NCBI GenBank assembly: GCA_030595835.1
Contig: JAUVLG010000019.1
Span: 1 to 38,221, forward strand
Direction of reading: 5' to 3'
DNA: 38,221 nucleotides
DNA from: Candidatus Eiseniibacteriota bacterium
GTDB lineage: Bacteria > Joyebacterota > Joyebacteria > Joyebacterales > Joyebacteraceae
Of the stretch, positions 15,721-25,047 are shown in pieces; within the stretch, counting starts at the first letter, position 1, and each line of letters opens with the position of its first letter. The notes beneath the pieces were generated by a model, which saw only the letters and a program-made list of their open reading frames with translations, searched no databases and was not told the DNA's origin. Both the position numbers and the translations under genes were made by a program.

Positions 15721-17046
15721 ATGATACGTTTCTACCTCTATGCCATAGTTTTCAATCTGGGGATTCTCATCTTCGTACACGAGCTCGGGCATTACCTGGC
15801 CGCGCGAGCCTCGGGGGTCACCGTCGAACGCTTCTCGATGGGCTTCGGCCCGCGCATCCTCAAGTTCACGCGCGGTGCAACGGAGTACGCCCTCTCGGCG
15901 ATCCCTTTCGGTGGCTACGTGAAGATGGCGGGCACGGAGCAGCGGCCCGAGGGTGACACGGCTGAGCTCGGTCCCGGCGCGTTCCTCAGCAAGCGCATTG
16001 GCATCCGCGCCATCATCGTTGCGGCAGGACCTGTCACAAACCTCGTCTGGGCCGTGTTGGTCGCCACCGGCCTCCTCCTGTTCACGGGGATCCAGACGCT
16101 GGGCGAGCCGGTGGTGGGTGAGGTGGAGGGAGGCTCACCGGCGGCGGTCGCGGGCCTTCTCCCACGGGACCACATCATGTCGGTCGGTGGGACGGACGTC
16201 GGGAGCTGGGAGGACGTAGTCAGGCTCGCCGCTCTGGACGAGGACGGATCGGTCGAACTCGTCGTGAGCCGCGGCGCGGATCCCGGAGTGCTTGTCGACG
16301 TCACTCTCGCGGTCGCAGGGGATGAGGAGACGGGCGAGCTCGACCTCGGGTTGACGGCGTACGTTCCGCCCGTCGTAGGCGATGTGCTGAGCGGCGGCCC
16401 GGCTGACAGGGCCGGGATGAGAGCCGGCGATGTCATCGTCACCATAGATGACGTCGAGATCGCTAGCTGGAGTGAACTCGGCGGCATCATCTACGAGAGC
16501 CTGGGCGAGGAGCTGACCATCGTCTGGGAGCGTGACGCGGAGGTGATGAGCGCCGTAGTCGTGCCCGAGGAGGGGGATGAGCCTGTGGGCATGACGGAGG
16601 TGCGCACCGTCGGTATGATAGGCATCATGCGTCCCTGGGAGGTGCGAAGGCTCGGTCCCGGCGAGGCCGTCGTGACGGCCGTCAGGTTCACCGCTGCCAA
16701 CCTCCGGATGATAGTGGAGTTCTTCGTCGGTCTTGCGACGGGTCAGGTTGCGGGGAGCATGGTGGGGGGACCCATCAAGGTGATCCAGCTGGCCAGCGAG
16801 AGTGCCAGGTGGGGGGCGACCTACTTCTTCGGATTCATGGCGTTCATGTCACTCAACCTGTTCCTCATCAACATGCTGCCGCTTCCGATCCTGGACGGCG
16901 GCCACCTGCTGCTTATGGTGCTCGAGAAGGTGCGGCGGCGCGGGCTCACCGAGAGGCAGCTCATGGTCTGGCAGCAGACCGGCCTCGTTTTCTTCGCCGG
17001 ACTGATGATCTTCCTGCTCGTCCGGGACGCTCTCTCGTTCAGCTAG
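15721..17046 (+). CDS. rseP: RIP metalloprotease RseP (site-2 protease)
   Basis: RseP is an inner-membrane zinc protease that cuts transmembrane anti-sigma factors and leftover signal peptides. The HExxH motif HELGH is at residues 20-24 in the first membrane segment. The third zinc ligand is D392 in NMLPLPILDGGH near the C-terminus. Two PDZ domains lie between, at about 125-205 and 215-295, with LPRDHIMSVGG and MRAGDVIVTIDD as carboxylate-binding-type segments. The length of 441 residues is typical. It closes the operon; the next gene on the left-facing strand converges with it. Confidence 0.96.
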   Translation: MIRFYLYAIVFNLGILIFVHELGHYLAARASGVTVERFSMGFGPRILKFTRGATEYALSAIPFGGYVKMAGTEQRPEGDTAELGPGAFLSKRIGIRAIIVAAGPVTNLVWAVLVATGLLLFTGIQTLGEPVVGEVEGGSPAAVAGLLPRDHIMSVGGTDVGSWEDVVRLAALDEDGSVELVVSRGADPGVLVDVTLAVAGDEETGELDLGLTAYVPPVVGDVLSGGPADRAGMRAGDVIVTIDDVEIASWSELGGIIYESLGEELTIVWERDAEVMSAVVVPEEGDEPVGMTEVRTVGMIGIMRPWEVRRLGPGEAVVTAVRFTAANLRMIVEFFVGLATGQVAGSMVGGPIKVIQLASESARWGATYFFGFMAFMSLNLFLINMLPLPILDGGHLLLMVLEKVRRRGLTERQLMVWQQTGLVFFAGLMIFLLVRDALSFS

Positions 17047-17096
17047 CGTCGCCCGCTGACGTCGGGACCAGCGGTTATTCTCCTCGGCCGTCGCTG

Positions 17097-17510
17097 CTAC
17101 TCGGTGTCGCCGGTGCCATCGCGGGCCGCGCTTCTGAGTTCGACGATCCTTTTGTCCACCTCTCTCTCGATCTCTACCCACGTCTTCGGACGTGAGCGGA
17201 GCGTCCGGGCGAACTCCTCTACTTCCTCTCGCAAGTGCCCCTTGCTGCCCAGCGCGATCGCCCGTGACGCGGCGTCGTGGCCCGACAACCCTTCCTCGAC
17301 CGCAATTGTGAGAGCGGCTATGTGTGCGACGTAAGCTTCAGCCGTCATTGGCTGCGTGGTGGAGGGCCCCCGCGCAGCCGGGGCGCCGGGTTGCCCGGTC
17401 TCCCCATCAGGTCCGCAACCGCCCGTTATGAGAACGGCGAGCGCGAACGCCGCGGCGATCGTCCGAACGCCCCGCGCCGCTCTTCCTTCGCACGCGCACA
17501 GTCGAATCAC
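17097..17510 (-). CDS. Putative small lipoprotein, function unknown
   Basis: The 137-residue product starts at GTG 17510 with an excellent SD (GGAGG, 8 nt upstream on the minus strand). It opens with a basic stretch, a hydrophobic helix (about residues 17-29) and a Cys at 32 in ITGGC, which resembles a lipobox although Thr at -3 is atypical. A Gly/Pro/Ala linker follows, then a helical, charged C-terminal half. I recognise no family. It is divergent from the 1046-residue peptidase-propeller-barrel protein and shares its promoter region, so a joint role is possible. Confidence 0.65.
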   Translation of the reverse strand: MIRLCACEGRAARGVRTIAAAFALAVLITGGCGPDGETGQPGAPAARGPSTTQPMTAEAYVAHIAALTIAVEEGLSGHDAASRAIALGSKGHLREEVEEFARTLRSRPKTWVEIEREVDKRIVELRSAARDGTGDTE

Positions 17511-17557
17511 CGTGTTGTCCTCCGCGTCGTAAGGTACTGTGAGAGACTCAGAGCACC

Positions 17558-17586
17558 ATCATCGCGGCCGAGAGCGGTGAAGTCAA
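17558..17586 (-). promoter_or_regulatory. Candidate promoter for the minus-strand lipoprotein
   Basis: On the minus strand, TTGACT (17586-17581) is followed by 17 nt and GATGAT (17563-17558), four of six matches to the -10 consensus. It would start transcription about 40 nt before GTG 17510. Its -35 box lies 9 bp from the -35 box of the opposing promoter. Confidence 0.5.
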
Positions 17587-17595
17587 CCGCTGGAG

Positions 17596-17624
17596 TTGAC
17601 ACATCGTAAGGCGATGCCTAAAAT
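17596..17624 (+). promoter_or_regulatory. Sigma70-type promoter for the 1046-residue surface protein
   Basis: TTGACA at 17596-17601, a 17-nt spacer and TAAAAT at 17619-17624 form a near-perfect promoter. The predicted start near 17631 leaves a leader of about 55 nt before ATG 17687. Confidence 0.82.
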
Positions 17625-17686
17625 GAAGTTGTGGTTGTAGTTTCCTTCGTCCCGAAGCTGACCGGAGCCCCTGGGAGGATATCGAG

Positions 17687-20600
17687 ATGCGCGGAACGTG
17701 GCGCACGAGAGCCTTAGTCGTCGCCGCTCTGGTCACGGTGAGTATCGTTCCGTCCGACGCGCTCGCAACGCGGTTTGGGCGGAACAAGGTCCAGTACGGC
17801 GCGTTCACCTGGAACATCATCCAGACCGAGCACTTCGATGTCTACTACTACGATGGTTACGAGGACCTTTCGGACGCCGTCTCGATCATAGTCGAGGCCG
17901 CGAACGCTGAGTTCGAGACGCTCCTCGGGCACGAGCTCACGACGGTGATACCGGTCATCATCTACGGATCGCACAACGACTTCCGCCAGACGAACACCTC
18001 CGATTCTGCCATTGGCGAGACCGTCGGGGGATTCATGGAACTCTTCAAGAACAGGGTCGTCGTTCCCTTCACGGGTTCGTACGAGGACCTCCGCCACGTT
18101 CTCTACCACGAACTGACACACGTCTTCATGTTCGACATCATCTACGGCGGGCTCGTCGAGTCCGTTCTCCGGCAGGCCTACACCAACCCCGTCCCGCTGT
18201 GGTTCGTCGAGGGGCTGGCGGAGTACGTCTCCAGGGGATGGGACTCCGAGGCGGAGATGATACTGCGCGACCTCACTCTGTCCGATGCCGTCGTTCCCCT
18301 TCAGTATCTCTGGGGAGGCTATCTCGTCTACAAGGAGGGGCAGTCGGCGCTCTGCTTCATCGCGAGCACGTATGGCCCCGAGAAGATCGAAGAGACGGTC
18401 AAGACACTCGCGAGGACTCACAATCTCGAGCGCGCTCTGACAGAGGCGACCGGGTTCACTACGGTCGAGCTCTCGAAGGAATGGGAGCGTTCGCTCCAGG
18501 AGAGGTATTGGCCCGAGGTGTCCGAGAGGGACCGTGGGGAGGATGTCCTGAGGCTTGTCACCGACCACAAGAAGGACAACTCCTATCTGAACGTGGGTTC
18601 CTCGATCTCGCCTGACGGCCAGAGGGTCGCGTTCATCACTGATCGCAGCGGATACTCGGACGTCTACGTGGCGTCCACGCTGGACGGGACCATCCTCAGC
18701 AAGCTCGTGAAGGGCGAGCGCTCGGACGACTTCGAGACGCTTCACCTGCTTCGCCCCGGGTCTTCATGGTCGCCCGATGGGACCGCGCTGTGCCTGATTG
18801 TCAAGGCCGGCGCGAGTGACGCTCTTCACATCGTCGACGCAGAGACCGGCAAGCTTCGGGCGAGCTTCAGGTTTGCTCTGGACGGTGCGTTCACTCCGTC
18901 GTGGTCTCCGGACGGCGAGCGCATCGCGTTCGTGGGCATAAGCGCCGGGGCCTCCGACCTCTACGTCACTGACGTCGACGGCGGGAATCTCATCCGGCTG
19001 ACCGACGATTTCTTCGACGAGAGAACGCCCGTCTGGTCGCCGGACGGCAGCCTCATAGCCTTCGCCTCGGACCGCGACGCTCCGGTCCGGAGCGACCTGA
19101 GACGCAGCTACGATCTGTACGCCATCGACGTCGATTCGGGGGCCATTGAAACACTCGTGGCGACGGTCGCGAACGAGCACTCGCCAAGCTGGTCGCCCGA
19201 CGGATCCTGGGTGGCCTACGTGTCTGATTCGAGCGGCTCGCCGCAGCTCCACCTGGCCGACCTCCGCGACTCGACGAGCGTGCGTGTGACGCATCTCATC
19301 GGCGGTGTGTCCTCACCGAGTTGGTCGGCAGCCGGGGACCGCATGGCTCTTGGGGTCTACGGTGAGGGAGGGTGGGACATCGCCTCCGTCAAGGCCCCGC
19401 TTGAGGCCTTCGCCGGCGCGATCGCAGATGGGGAGCGAGAGGCGAGGATCGATGGCGCCTACCTCCGCGGCGAGGTGGTCGACGGACCCTGGTTCCCTGC
19501 GGCGTGCGCGGGCGCCGTACACGGACCGCCCGTCGCGGCGGAAGATGAGGCGGACGCCGCCGTGGCCGAGTTGTCCGGGGAGCCGGCGAGCGAGCAGGAG
19601 GGGCGGGTGATGGGACCGGACCCGACGGTCGACGGGCATGATGGCAGCAGTGCCACGGTCGCCAGGGCCAGCGCCGCTTACCGAGCTGCCGTCGAAGCCA
19701 ATGACGGTCCACCAACGCGAGCCGAGCGTCCCGAGCCGGCGGATGAAGACGTCCGCAGTATCGGGTCCGTCGAGAAATACCGACCCCGCTTCACGCCCGA
19801 CTGGATCAGCGGTGGATTCGCCTACACGTCAGGCTACGGTTTCAGCGGCGCGATGCAGATCGCCGTGAGCGACGTGCTTGGCAACCACCGTTTCTACGTC
19901 TCCACCAACTTCTTCTCGGAGATCGAGTCCAGTAACTTCCACGTGCTCTACGAACACCTGGTGCGCAGGGCCAACTTCTCGTTGGCCGTGTACAACTTCA
20001 AGGACTACTACTACTCTGACCGCACGTGGCTCGGCGAGGATCTGGGCGAGAAACGCTACTTCACCGAGCGGAACTACGGTGTGTCGGCCGGAGTCTCGTA
20101 TCCGTTCAGCATGTTCAGCCGCGTTGAGTTCGATCTCTCGGCCATCTCCGTCAGCAGGCAGTTCGCGGAGGTGAACGAGGAGGGGTACCACGAGTTCACG
20201 GACGAGCAGGTCGCGCGATCACTGATAATTCCAAAGGTGCGCTTCGTGAACGACACGACGCTCTGGGGTTCCATCGGTCCTCTGAGCGGCGGCAGGTCCT
20301 CCATTGCGCTGCAGCGGGCCTGGGAATCCGGAGGCGATTTCGCCTACCTGACCGGCATCGCCGACGTGCGAAGGTACATACGGCTGGGCGCCAGACACAG
20401 CATCGCGCTCAAACTCGTCGCGGCGAGGAGCTCGGCGCGCAACGCGCAGAATTTCTACATGGGTGGTGTCAACACAGTGCGAGGGTACGATGACTTTGCC
20501 TTCCACGGCCGGAACCTCGCGCTGGCTTCCTTCGAGTTCCGCTACCCCTTCATCGACCATCTGCAGATCGCTTCGCCCATTCCGCTGTCCCTGTGGGGTC

Positions 20601-20827
20601 TGCGCGGCGTGGCGTTCGTCGACGCCGGCGCCGCGTGGGACGACGACTTCCGCGGAGTCGTCCGGGGCGCGGCCGGCGCCAGGTTGTCGGACATCAAAGC
20701 GAGCCACGGGGTCGGCCTCAGAATGCGGCTCTCGATGTTCATTATTCGCTTCGACTGGGCGTGGCCGAACGACTACCAAAGGACCGGCGACGTCGTGACC
20801 CATTTCGCTTTGGGCGCCGAGTTCTAG
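17687..20827 (+). CDS. Outer-membrane fusion: gluzincin metallopeptidase, TolB-like propeller, Omp85-like barrel
   Basis: The 1046-residue protein has a signal peptide (about 1-27, ending SDALA). Residues 30-300 form a peptidase domain with HELTH at 141-145 and a downstream E175 in WFVEGLAEY, the HExxH...E pattern of gluzincins, closest to the MA-type family. Residues about 300-580 contain at least five TolB/PD40-type blades marked by repeated SPDG (first S308). A low-complexity Glu/Ala/Pro linker spans about 600-700. The C-terminal ~340 residues look like a beta-barrel, with VRGY at 931-934 (the Omp85 loop-6 motif) and a terminal Phe. No POTRA domain is evident. The protein is probably anchored in the outer membrane. 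Whether it displays the peptidase outside or keeps it in the periplasm is unknown. The SD is GGGAGG before ATG 17687. Confidence 0.85.
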   Translation: MRGTWRTRALVVAALVTVSIVPSDALATRFGRNKVQYGAFTWNIIQTEHFDVYYYDGYEDLSDAVSIIVEAANAEFETLLGHELTTVIPVIIYGSHNDFRQTNTSDSAIGETVGGFMELFKNRVVVPFTGSYEDLRHVLYHELTHVFMFDIIYGGLVESVLRQAYTNPVPLWFVEGLAEYVSRGWDSEAEMILRDLTLSDAVVPLQYLWGGYLVYKEGQSALCFIASTYGPEKIEETVKTLARTHNLERALTEATGFTTVELSKEWERSLQERYWPEVSERDRGEDVLRLVTDHKKDNSYLNVGSSISPDGQRVAFITDRSGYSDVYVASTLDGTILSKLVKGERSDDFETLHLLRPGSSWSPDGTALCLIVKAGASDALHIVDAETGKLRASFRFALDGAFTPSWSPDGERIAFVGISAGASDLYVTDVDGGNLIRLTDDFFDERTPVWSPDGSLIAFASDRDAPVRSDLRRSYDLYAIDVDSGAIETLVATVANEHSPSWSPDGSWVAYVSDSSGSPQLHLADLRDSTSVRVTHLIGGVSSPSWSAAGDRMALGVYGEGGWDIASVKAPLEAFAGAIADGEREARIDGAYLRGEVVDGPWFPAACAGAVHGPPVAAEDEADAAVAELSGEPASEQEGRVMGPDPTVDGHDGSSATVARASAAYRAAVEANDGPPTRAERPEPADEDVRSIGSVEKYRPRFTPDWISGGFAYTSGYGFSGAMQIAVSDVLGNHRFYVSTNFFSEIESSNFHVLYEHLVRRANFSLAVYNFKDYYYSDRTWLGEDLGEKRYFTERNYGVSAGVSYPFSMFSRVEFDLSAISVSRQFAEVNEEGYHEFTDEQVARSLIIPKVRFVNDTTLWGSIGPLSGGRSSIALQRAWESGGDFAYLTGIADVRRYIRLGARHSIALKLVAARSSARNAQNFYMGGVNTVRGYDDFAFHGRNLALASFEFRYPFIDHLQIASPIPLSLWGLRGVAFVDAGAAWDDDFRGVVRGAAGARLSDIKASHGVGLRMRLSMFIIRFDWAWPNDYQRTGDVVTHFALGAEF

Positions 20828-20963
20828 CCGCATGACGTTCGCGCGGCCGGCCAGGTCGCGCGGTCCGCGGCAAGGCGACTGCCCTCTGCGGTCGCGCGCC
20901 ACTACGGACGCCTCGGTGCCCCGAACGCGTCCATCCACATCCCCTTCCATAGGAGGAGAAGTC

Positions 20964-23198
20964 CTGGAAACGGACCTCACAAGGGATCTCAATCCCATTC
21001 AGCGGGAAGCGGTCAGTCACGGCGACGGGCCGATGCTTGTACTCGCGGGCGCCGGCAGCGGCAAGACGCGCGTCCTGACGTACAGGATCGCACACCTGAT
21101 CACTGAACTGGGGGTAAATCCGCGTCGCATCCTCGCCGTGACGTTCACGAACAAGGCTGCCGAGGAGATGAAGCACAGGGTGGCCGGGCTCGTGGGCGCC
21201 GACGCGAAGGCAGCCTGGATCGGCACGTTCCATTCGGTGTGCGCCAGGATACTCAGGCGCGAGGCCGCCTGGGGTTGGTGGTCGCCGTCGTTTTCCATCT
21301 ACGACGGAACCGACCAGCTGGCTCTCGTCAAGACCTGCATGGAGAAGACCGGGGTTTCAGCGTCGGTCTTCTCACCCAAGGCGGTCCTCTCGGCGATATC
21401 AAGAGCCAAGGACAAGCTTTTGACGGCCGACGGCTACCGTGCTACCGGCGGCGGCTACTTCGAGGAGTGCGTTGCGAAGATCTATGCCGAGTACGAGCGT
21501 GGCCTCGTTGAGAACAACGCGTTCGACTTCGATGACCTGATGATGCGTGCCGTTGGGCTCCTGCGCGGAACGAAGGAGGTCCTCGCGGCGTACTCCGAGC
21601 GTTTCGAGTACATCCTCGTCGACGAGTATCAGGACACGAGCCACGCGCAGTACGAGCTGGTCAATCTGCTGTCGTCCAGGCACCACAACATCTGCGTCGT
21701 GGGTGATGACGACCAGTCCATCTACGGCTGGCGCGGTGCCGATATCTCGAACATCCTCGATTTCGAGCACGACCACCCGACGGCCCGTGTCCTTCGCCTG
21801 GAGCAGAACTACCGGTCCACCGGGAACATCCTGGAGGCGGCGCACGACGTAGTCAGCAGGAACGAGCGGCGCAAGGACAAGAAGCTCTGGACGGAGAGAG
21901 ACGATGGGCGGAAGGTGACGCTCGTCAGGTGCTCGAACGAGTATCAGGAGGCCGACGCCATAAGGGACTGCGTCGTCGAGCTGGCGGGGGACGGAGCGCG
22001 CGACCATCACGAGTTCGCCGTGCTCTACAGGACGCACGCGCAGTCACGAGTGATCGAGGACAGTCTGAGGCGGGCGTCCGTTCCCTACGACATCATCGGA
22101 GGGGTACGGTTCTACGAGCGCGCCGAGGTCAAGGACGTGCTGGCATACGCGCGGGTGGTTTCCAATCCCGCCGACGCAGTCAGCCTGACGCGCATCGTCA
22201 ACGTTCCGCCGAGGAAGATAGGGGACCGGTCGCTCGAGCGCCTGACTGAGTTCGTCGCCGACCGACGGATCTCCCTGCTTGCCGCTCTCGCTTCGAGTGC
22301 CGAGGTTGAGGGGTTGCCCGCCGCGGCCCGCGGGTCGGCCGAGGCGCTGGCGGGCGTGCTCAAGCGCGCGACCGAGAGAGCCGGGCACGACCCGGTCGAC
22401 ACCGTTCTCGAGGGGTTGCTTGCGGACACCGGGTACCTGGACTGGCTGAAGAGGAGTGGCACCGAGGAATCCGAGCAGCGCATCGCGAACGTGCAGGAAC
22501 TCGTGTCGGCCGCGAGCGAGTTCGTCGAGTCGAGCGGTGAGGAGAGCCTGTCCGCGTTCCTTGAGCAAGTCTCGCTCGTCGCGAACATCGACAGGTGGGC
22601 GGACGGTGCGAACGCCGTGTCGCTGATGACCTTGCACAACGCGAAGGGGCTTGAGTTTGGTGTGGTCCTCATCCCGGGTCTGGAGGAGGGGCTCCTGCCT
22701 CACGAGTCCGCGTTCCGCGACGATGAGGAACTTGAAGAGGAGCGCAGGCTCTTCTACGTGGGAATGACCCGGGCCATGGACGAGCTTCACCTGTTCGCCG
22801 CGGACACCAGGAGGCGGGCGGGCGTTATGGACCTGCGCTCATCCTCCAGGTTCCTTGATGAGATCGATCCGTCGCATCTGGAGGTGCGGTCTCTCTCTGC
22901 CGTCCCCAGCCGCGCGGCCGGATTCTCCGGGGGTGCGTCGTTCCGCACACCCGCCGGCCGGCGTCGGGGCCAGGCCCCTCGTGGACCGGCCGCGGTCTTC
23001 CCGGATTACGAGAGCTTCTCGCAGGAAGCGCCGGAGTTCGGGCCGGGAACGCGCGTTCGGCACGCGAAGTGGGGCGATGGCGTTGTGCTGGAACTCGCCG
23101 GGACCTCGGGTGACGCCGTAGCGCGCATAAGATTCGGCGATGACGTTGAGAAGCGTATCATGTTAAGGTACGGCAAGCTGGAGGTCATCTCGGACTGA
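20964..23198 (+). CDS. pcrA: UvrD/PcrA-type superfamily 1 DNA helicase
   Basis: PcrA/UvrD unwinds DNA 3' to 5' in excision repair and removes stalled polymerases. Walker A is AGAGSGKT at residues 28-35 and Walker B is DEYQDT at 220-225. Also visible are LAVTFTNKAAEEM, GDDDQSIYGWRGAD, LEQNYRST and, near the C-terminus, LMTLHNAKGLEF and EERRLFYVGMTRA. The last ~60 residues resemble the PcrA RNA-polymerase-interaction domain (GTRVRHAKWGDGVV). I place the start at CTG 20964: AGGAGG lies 7 nt upstream and the family N-terminus begins there, giving 744 residues. ATG 20832 and GTG 20916 in the same frame lack SDs and would add unconserved residues. Confidence 0.93.
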   Translation: METDLTRDLNPIQREAVSHGDGPMLVLAGAGSGKTRVLTYRIAHLITELGVNPRRILAVTFTNKAAEEMKHRVAGLVGADAKAAWIGTFHSVCARILRREAAWGWWSPSFSIYDGTDQLALVKTCMEKTGVSASVFSPKAVLSAISRAKDKLLTADGYRATGGGYFEECVAKIYAEYERGLVENNAFDFDDLMMRAVGLLRGTKEVLAAYSERFEYILVDEYQDTSHAQYELVNLLSSRHHNICVVGDDDQSIYGWRGADISNILDFEHDHPTARVLRLEQNYRSTGNILEAAHDVVSRNERRKDKKLWTERDDGRKVTLVRCSNEYQEADAIRDCVVELAGDGARDHHEFAVLYRTHAQSRVIEDSLRRASVPYDIIGGVRFYERAEVKDVLAYARVVSNPADAVSLTRIVNVPPRKIGDRSLERLTEFVADRRISLLAALASSAEVEGLPAAARGSAEALAGVLKRATERAGHDPVDTVLEGLLADTGYLDWLKRSGTEESEQRIANVQELVSAASEFVESSGEESLSAFLEQVSLVANIDRWADGANAVSLMTLHNAKGLEFGVVLIPGLEEGLLPHESAFRDDEELEEERRLFYVGMTRAMDELHLFAADTRRRAGVMDLRSSSRFLDEIDPSHLEVRSLSAVPSRAAGFSGGASFRTPAGRRRGQAPRGPAAVFPDYESFSQEAPEFGPGTRVRHAKWGDGVVLELAGTSGDAVARIRFGDDVEKRIMLRYGKLEVISD

Positions 23199-23211
23199 CG
23201 GGAGGACGAAG

Positions 23212-23505
23212 GTGGCGGTCGAGAGAGGTGATGTCGAGCACGTGGCCAAGCTGGCCAGGCTCGCGTTCACGGAAGAGGAGCTTGTCGCGTTCACGACCGA
23301 GATGAACGGGATTCTCGCCCTCTTCGAGGAACTCAAGGCGGTCGACACGGACGGTGTTCCTCCGGCCTTTCGTGTCCTGCGTCGGAGGAACGTCTTCCGC
23401 GGCGACGAACCGGGGGAGATGCTCCCGCCCGAGGAGGCTCTCGCCAACGCTCCGGACAGGCACGAGGATGCGTTCCGGGTGCCGGCCGTCCTTCCCAACG
23501 ACTAG
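23212..23505 (+). CDS. gatC: Asp-tRNA(Asn)/Glu-tRNA(Gln) amidotransferase subunit C
   Basis: GatC is the small scaffold that wraps around GatA and GatB in the transamidosome. The 97-residue product has the family helix VEHVAKLARLAFTEEELVAF and the middle VDTDGVPP segment, and ends with the conserved DEDAFRVP-like block (HEDAFRVPAVL). GTG 23212 follows GGGAGG by 8 nt and lies 13 nt after pcrA, so the helicase and gat genes probably form one transcript. Confidence 0.95.
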   Translation: MAVERGDVEHVAKLARLAFTEEELVAFTTEMNGILALFEELKAVDTDGVPPAFRVLRRRNVFRGDEPGEMLPPEEALANAPDRHEDAFRVPAVLPND

Positions 23506-23565
23506 CGTTCCCCTCCCGGTGAGCGGGCTCTGGACTCCGCTCCGGGTAGGGCCGGGCGCTGACGT

Positions 23566-25038
23566 GTGGCTACAGTGGAACTCTACGAACTGACATTCTC
23601 CCAGATTCGTGCGGGTCTTCTCGAGGGCGATTTCTCGTCGCGCGAACTCACCGAATCGGTGCTCGATCGTGTCGAGCGGGTCGAACCCGCCGTGTCCGCG
23701 TTCGTCACCGTTCGTGAGCGAGGAGAGATCCTCACCGATGCCGAGGCGTCCGACGCCAGGCGCGCGGCCGGAACGTGTCCGGGCGCGCTGTGCGGCGTTC
23801 CCGTCGCCGTCAAGGACAACATCTCTACCAGAGGTCTTGCCACTACCTGCGGCTCGCGGATGCTCAAGAGCTACGTGCCTCCTTACGACGCGACAGCGGT
23901 CGCGCGCCTCCGCGACGCGGGCGCCGTCATCGTGGGCAAGACGAACATGGACGAGTTCGCGATGGGGTCGTCCAACGAGAACTCCGCGCTCGGCCCCACC
24001 CGCAATCCCTGGGACGTCAGTCGCGTGCCGGGCGGCTCAAGTGGGGGTTCGGCCGCGGCGGTGGCGGCCGGAGAGGTGCCGCTGGCCCTCGGTTCCGACA
24101 CAGGCGGGTCGGTGCGACAGCCCGCGGGCTTCTGCGGTGTCGTCGGCGTCAAGCCGACGTACGGTCGCGTCTCCAGATATGGGCTCGTCGCTTTCGCCTC
24201 CTCACTGGATCAGATAGGGACCATGTCACGAGACGTCGCGGGAGCGGCCGCGCTTCTCGAGGTCATTGCGGGGGAGGACCCGCGGGACTCGACCACGGCC
24301 GCCGAGCCGGTGCCGCGTCTTCTTCCCGATACCGGGGTCGACCTCACGGGTGTGGCGGTGGGTGTCCCGGACGAGTACTTCGCCGACGGGTTGGACCCTT
24401 TCGTCGCGGAGAAGGTACGGGACGCACTCGAGGTCATCCGGAGTCTCGGTGCGAAGGTACGGACGATCTCGATCCCGCATCTTGGGCTCGGCGTCGCGGC
24501 GTACTACCTTGTGGCGGACGCTGAGGCGTCGGCGAACCTGGCCCGATACGACGGGGTTCGGTACGGTCACCGGTCGGATCACGCGGAGACGCTCGAGGAT
24601 CTCTATCGGATGAGCAGAAGCGAGGGATTCGGGGCGGAGGTCAAACGGCGGATCATGCTGGGAACCTACGCGCTCTCGGCCGGTTACTACGATCAGTACT
24701 ACCTGAAGGCGCAGAAGGTTCGCACGCTCCTGGTTCGGGACTTCGAGAGGGCCTTTGAGTCCGTGGACGCGGTGATCGCACCGACGTCACCGACGACGGC
24801 GTTCGCACTGGGGGAGCGCGTCAACGATCCGGTCAGCATGTACCTGTCCGACATCTACACGGTACCTGTTAACCTCGCGGGTCTTCCGGCACTGTCGGTC
24901 CCGTGCGGGTTCGCCGCGTCCGGTCTGCCCGTCGGGCTCCAGATAATGGTCGAAAAATTCCGAGAGCCCGTTATGTTCCGGGTGGCGCGGGCTTACGAGC
25001 ACGCCGCGGGCGCATTCCCGGTCCCGTCCACGTTGTAG
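23566..25038 (+). CDS. gatA: Asp-tRNA(Asn)/Glu-tRNA(Gln) amidotransferase subunit A
   Basis: GatA is the glutaminase that releases ammonia for amidation of Glu-tRNA(Gln) or Asp-tRNA(Asn). The amidase-signature triad is intact: K83 in VAVKDN, the cis-Ser S158 in GGSSGGSAAAVAAG and the nucleophile S182 in GSDTGGSVRQPA. The 490-residue length is typical. The GTG 23566 start has only a weak SD; GTG 23564 (other frame) is not useful. The stop codon TAG overlaps the SD of gatB. Confidence 0.96.
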   Translation: MATVELYELTFSQIRAGLLEGDFSSRELTESVLDRVERVEPAVSAFVTVRERGEILTDAEASDARRAAGTCPGALCGVPVAVKDNISTRGLATTCGSRMLKSYVPPYDATAVARLRDAGAVIVGKTNMDEFAMGSSNENSALGPTRNPWDVSRVPGGSSGGSAAAVAAGEVPLALGSDTGGSVRQPAGFCGVVGVKPTYGRVSRYGLVAFASSLDQIGTMSRDVAGAAALLEVIAGEDPRDSTTAAEPVPRLLPDTGVDLTGVAVGVPDEYFADGLDPFVAEKVRDALEVIRSLGAKVRTISIPHLGLGVAAYYLVADAEASANLARYDGVRYGHRSDHAETLEDLYRMSRSEGFGAEVKRRIMLGTYALSAGYYDQYYLKAQKVRTLLVRDFERAFESVDAVIAPTSPTTAFALGERVNDPVSMYLSDIYTVPVNLAGLPALSVPCGFAASGLPVGLQIMVEKFREPVMFRVARAYEHAAGAFPVPSTL

Positions 25039-25047
25039 GAGGTCGCA

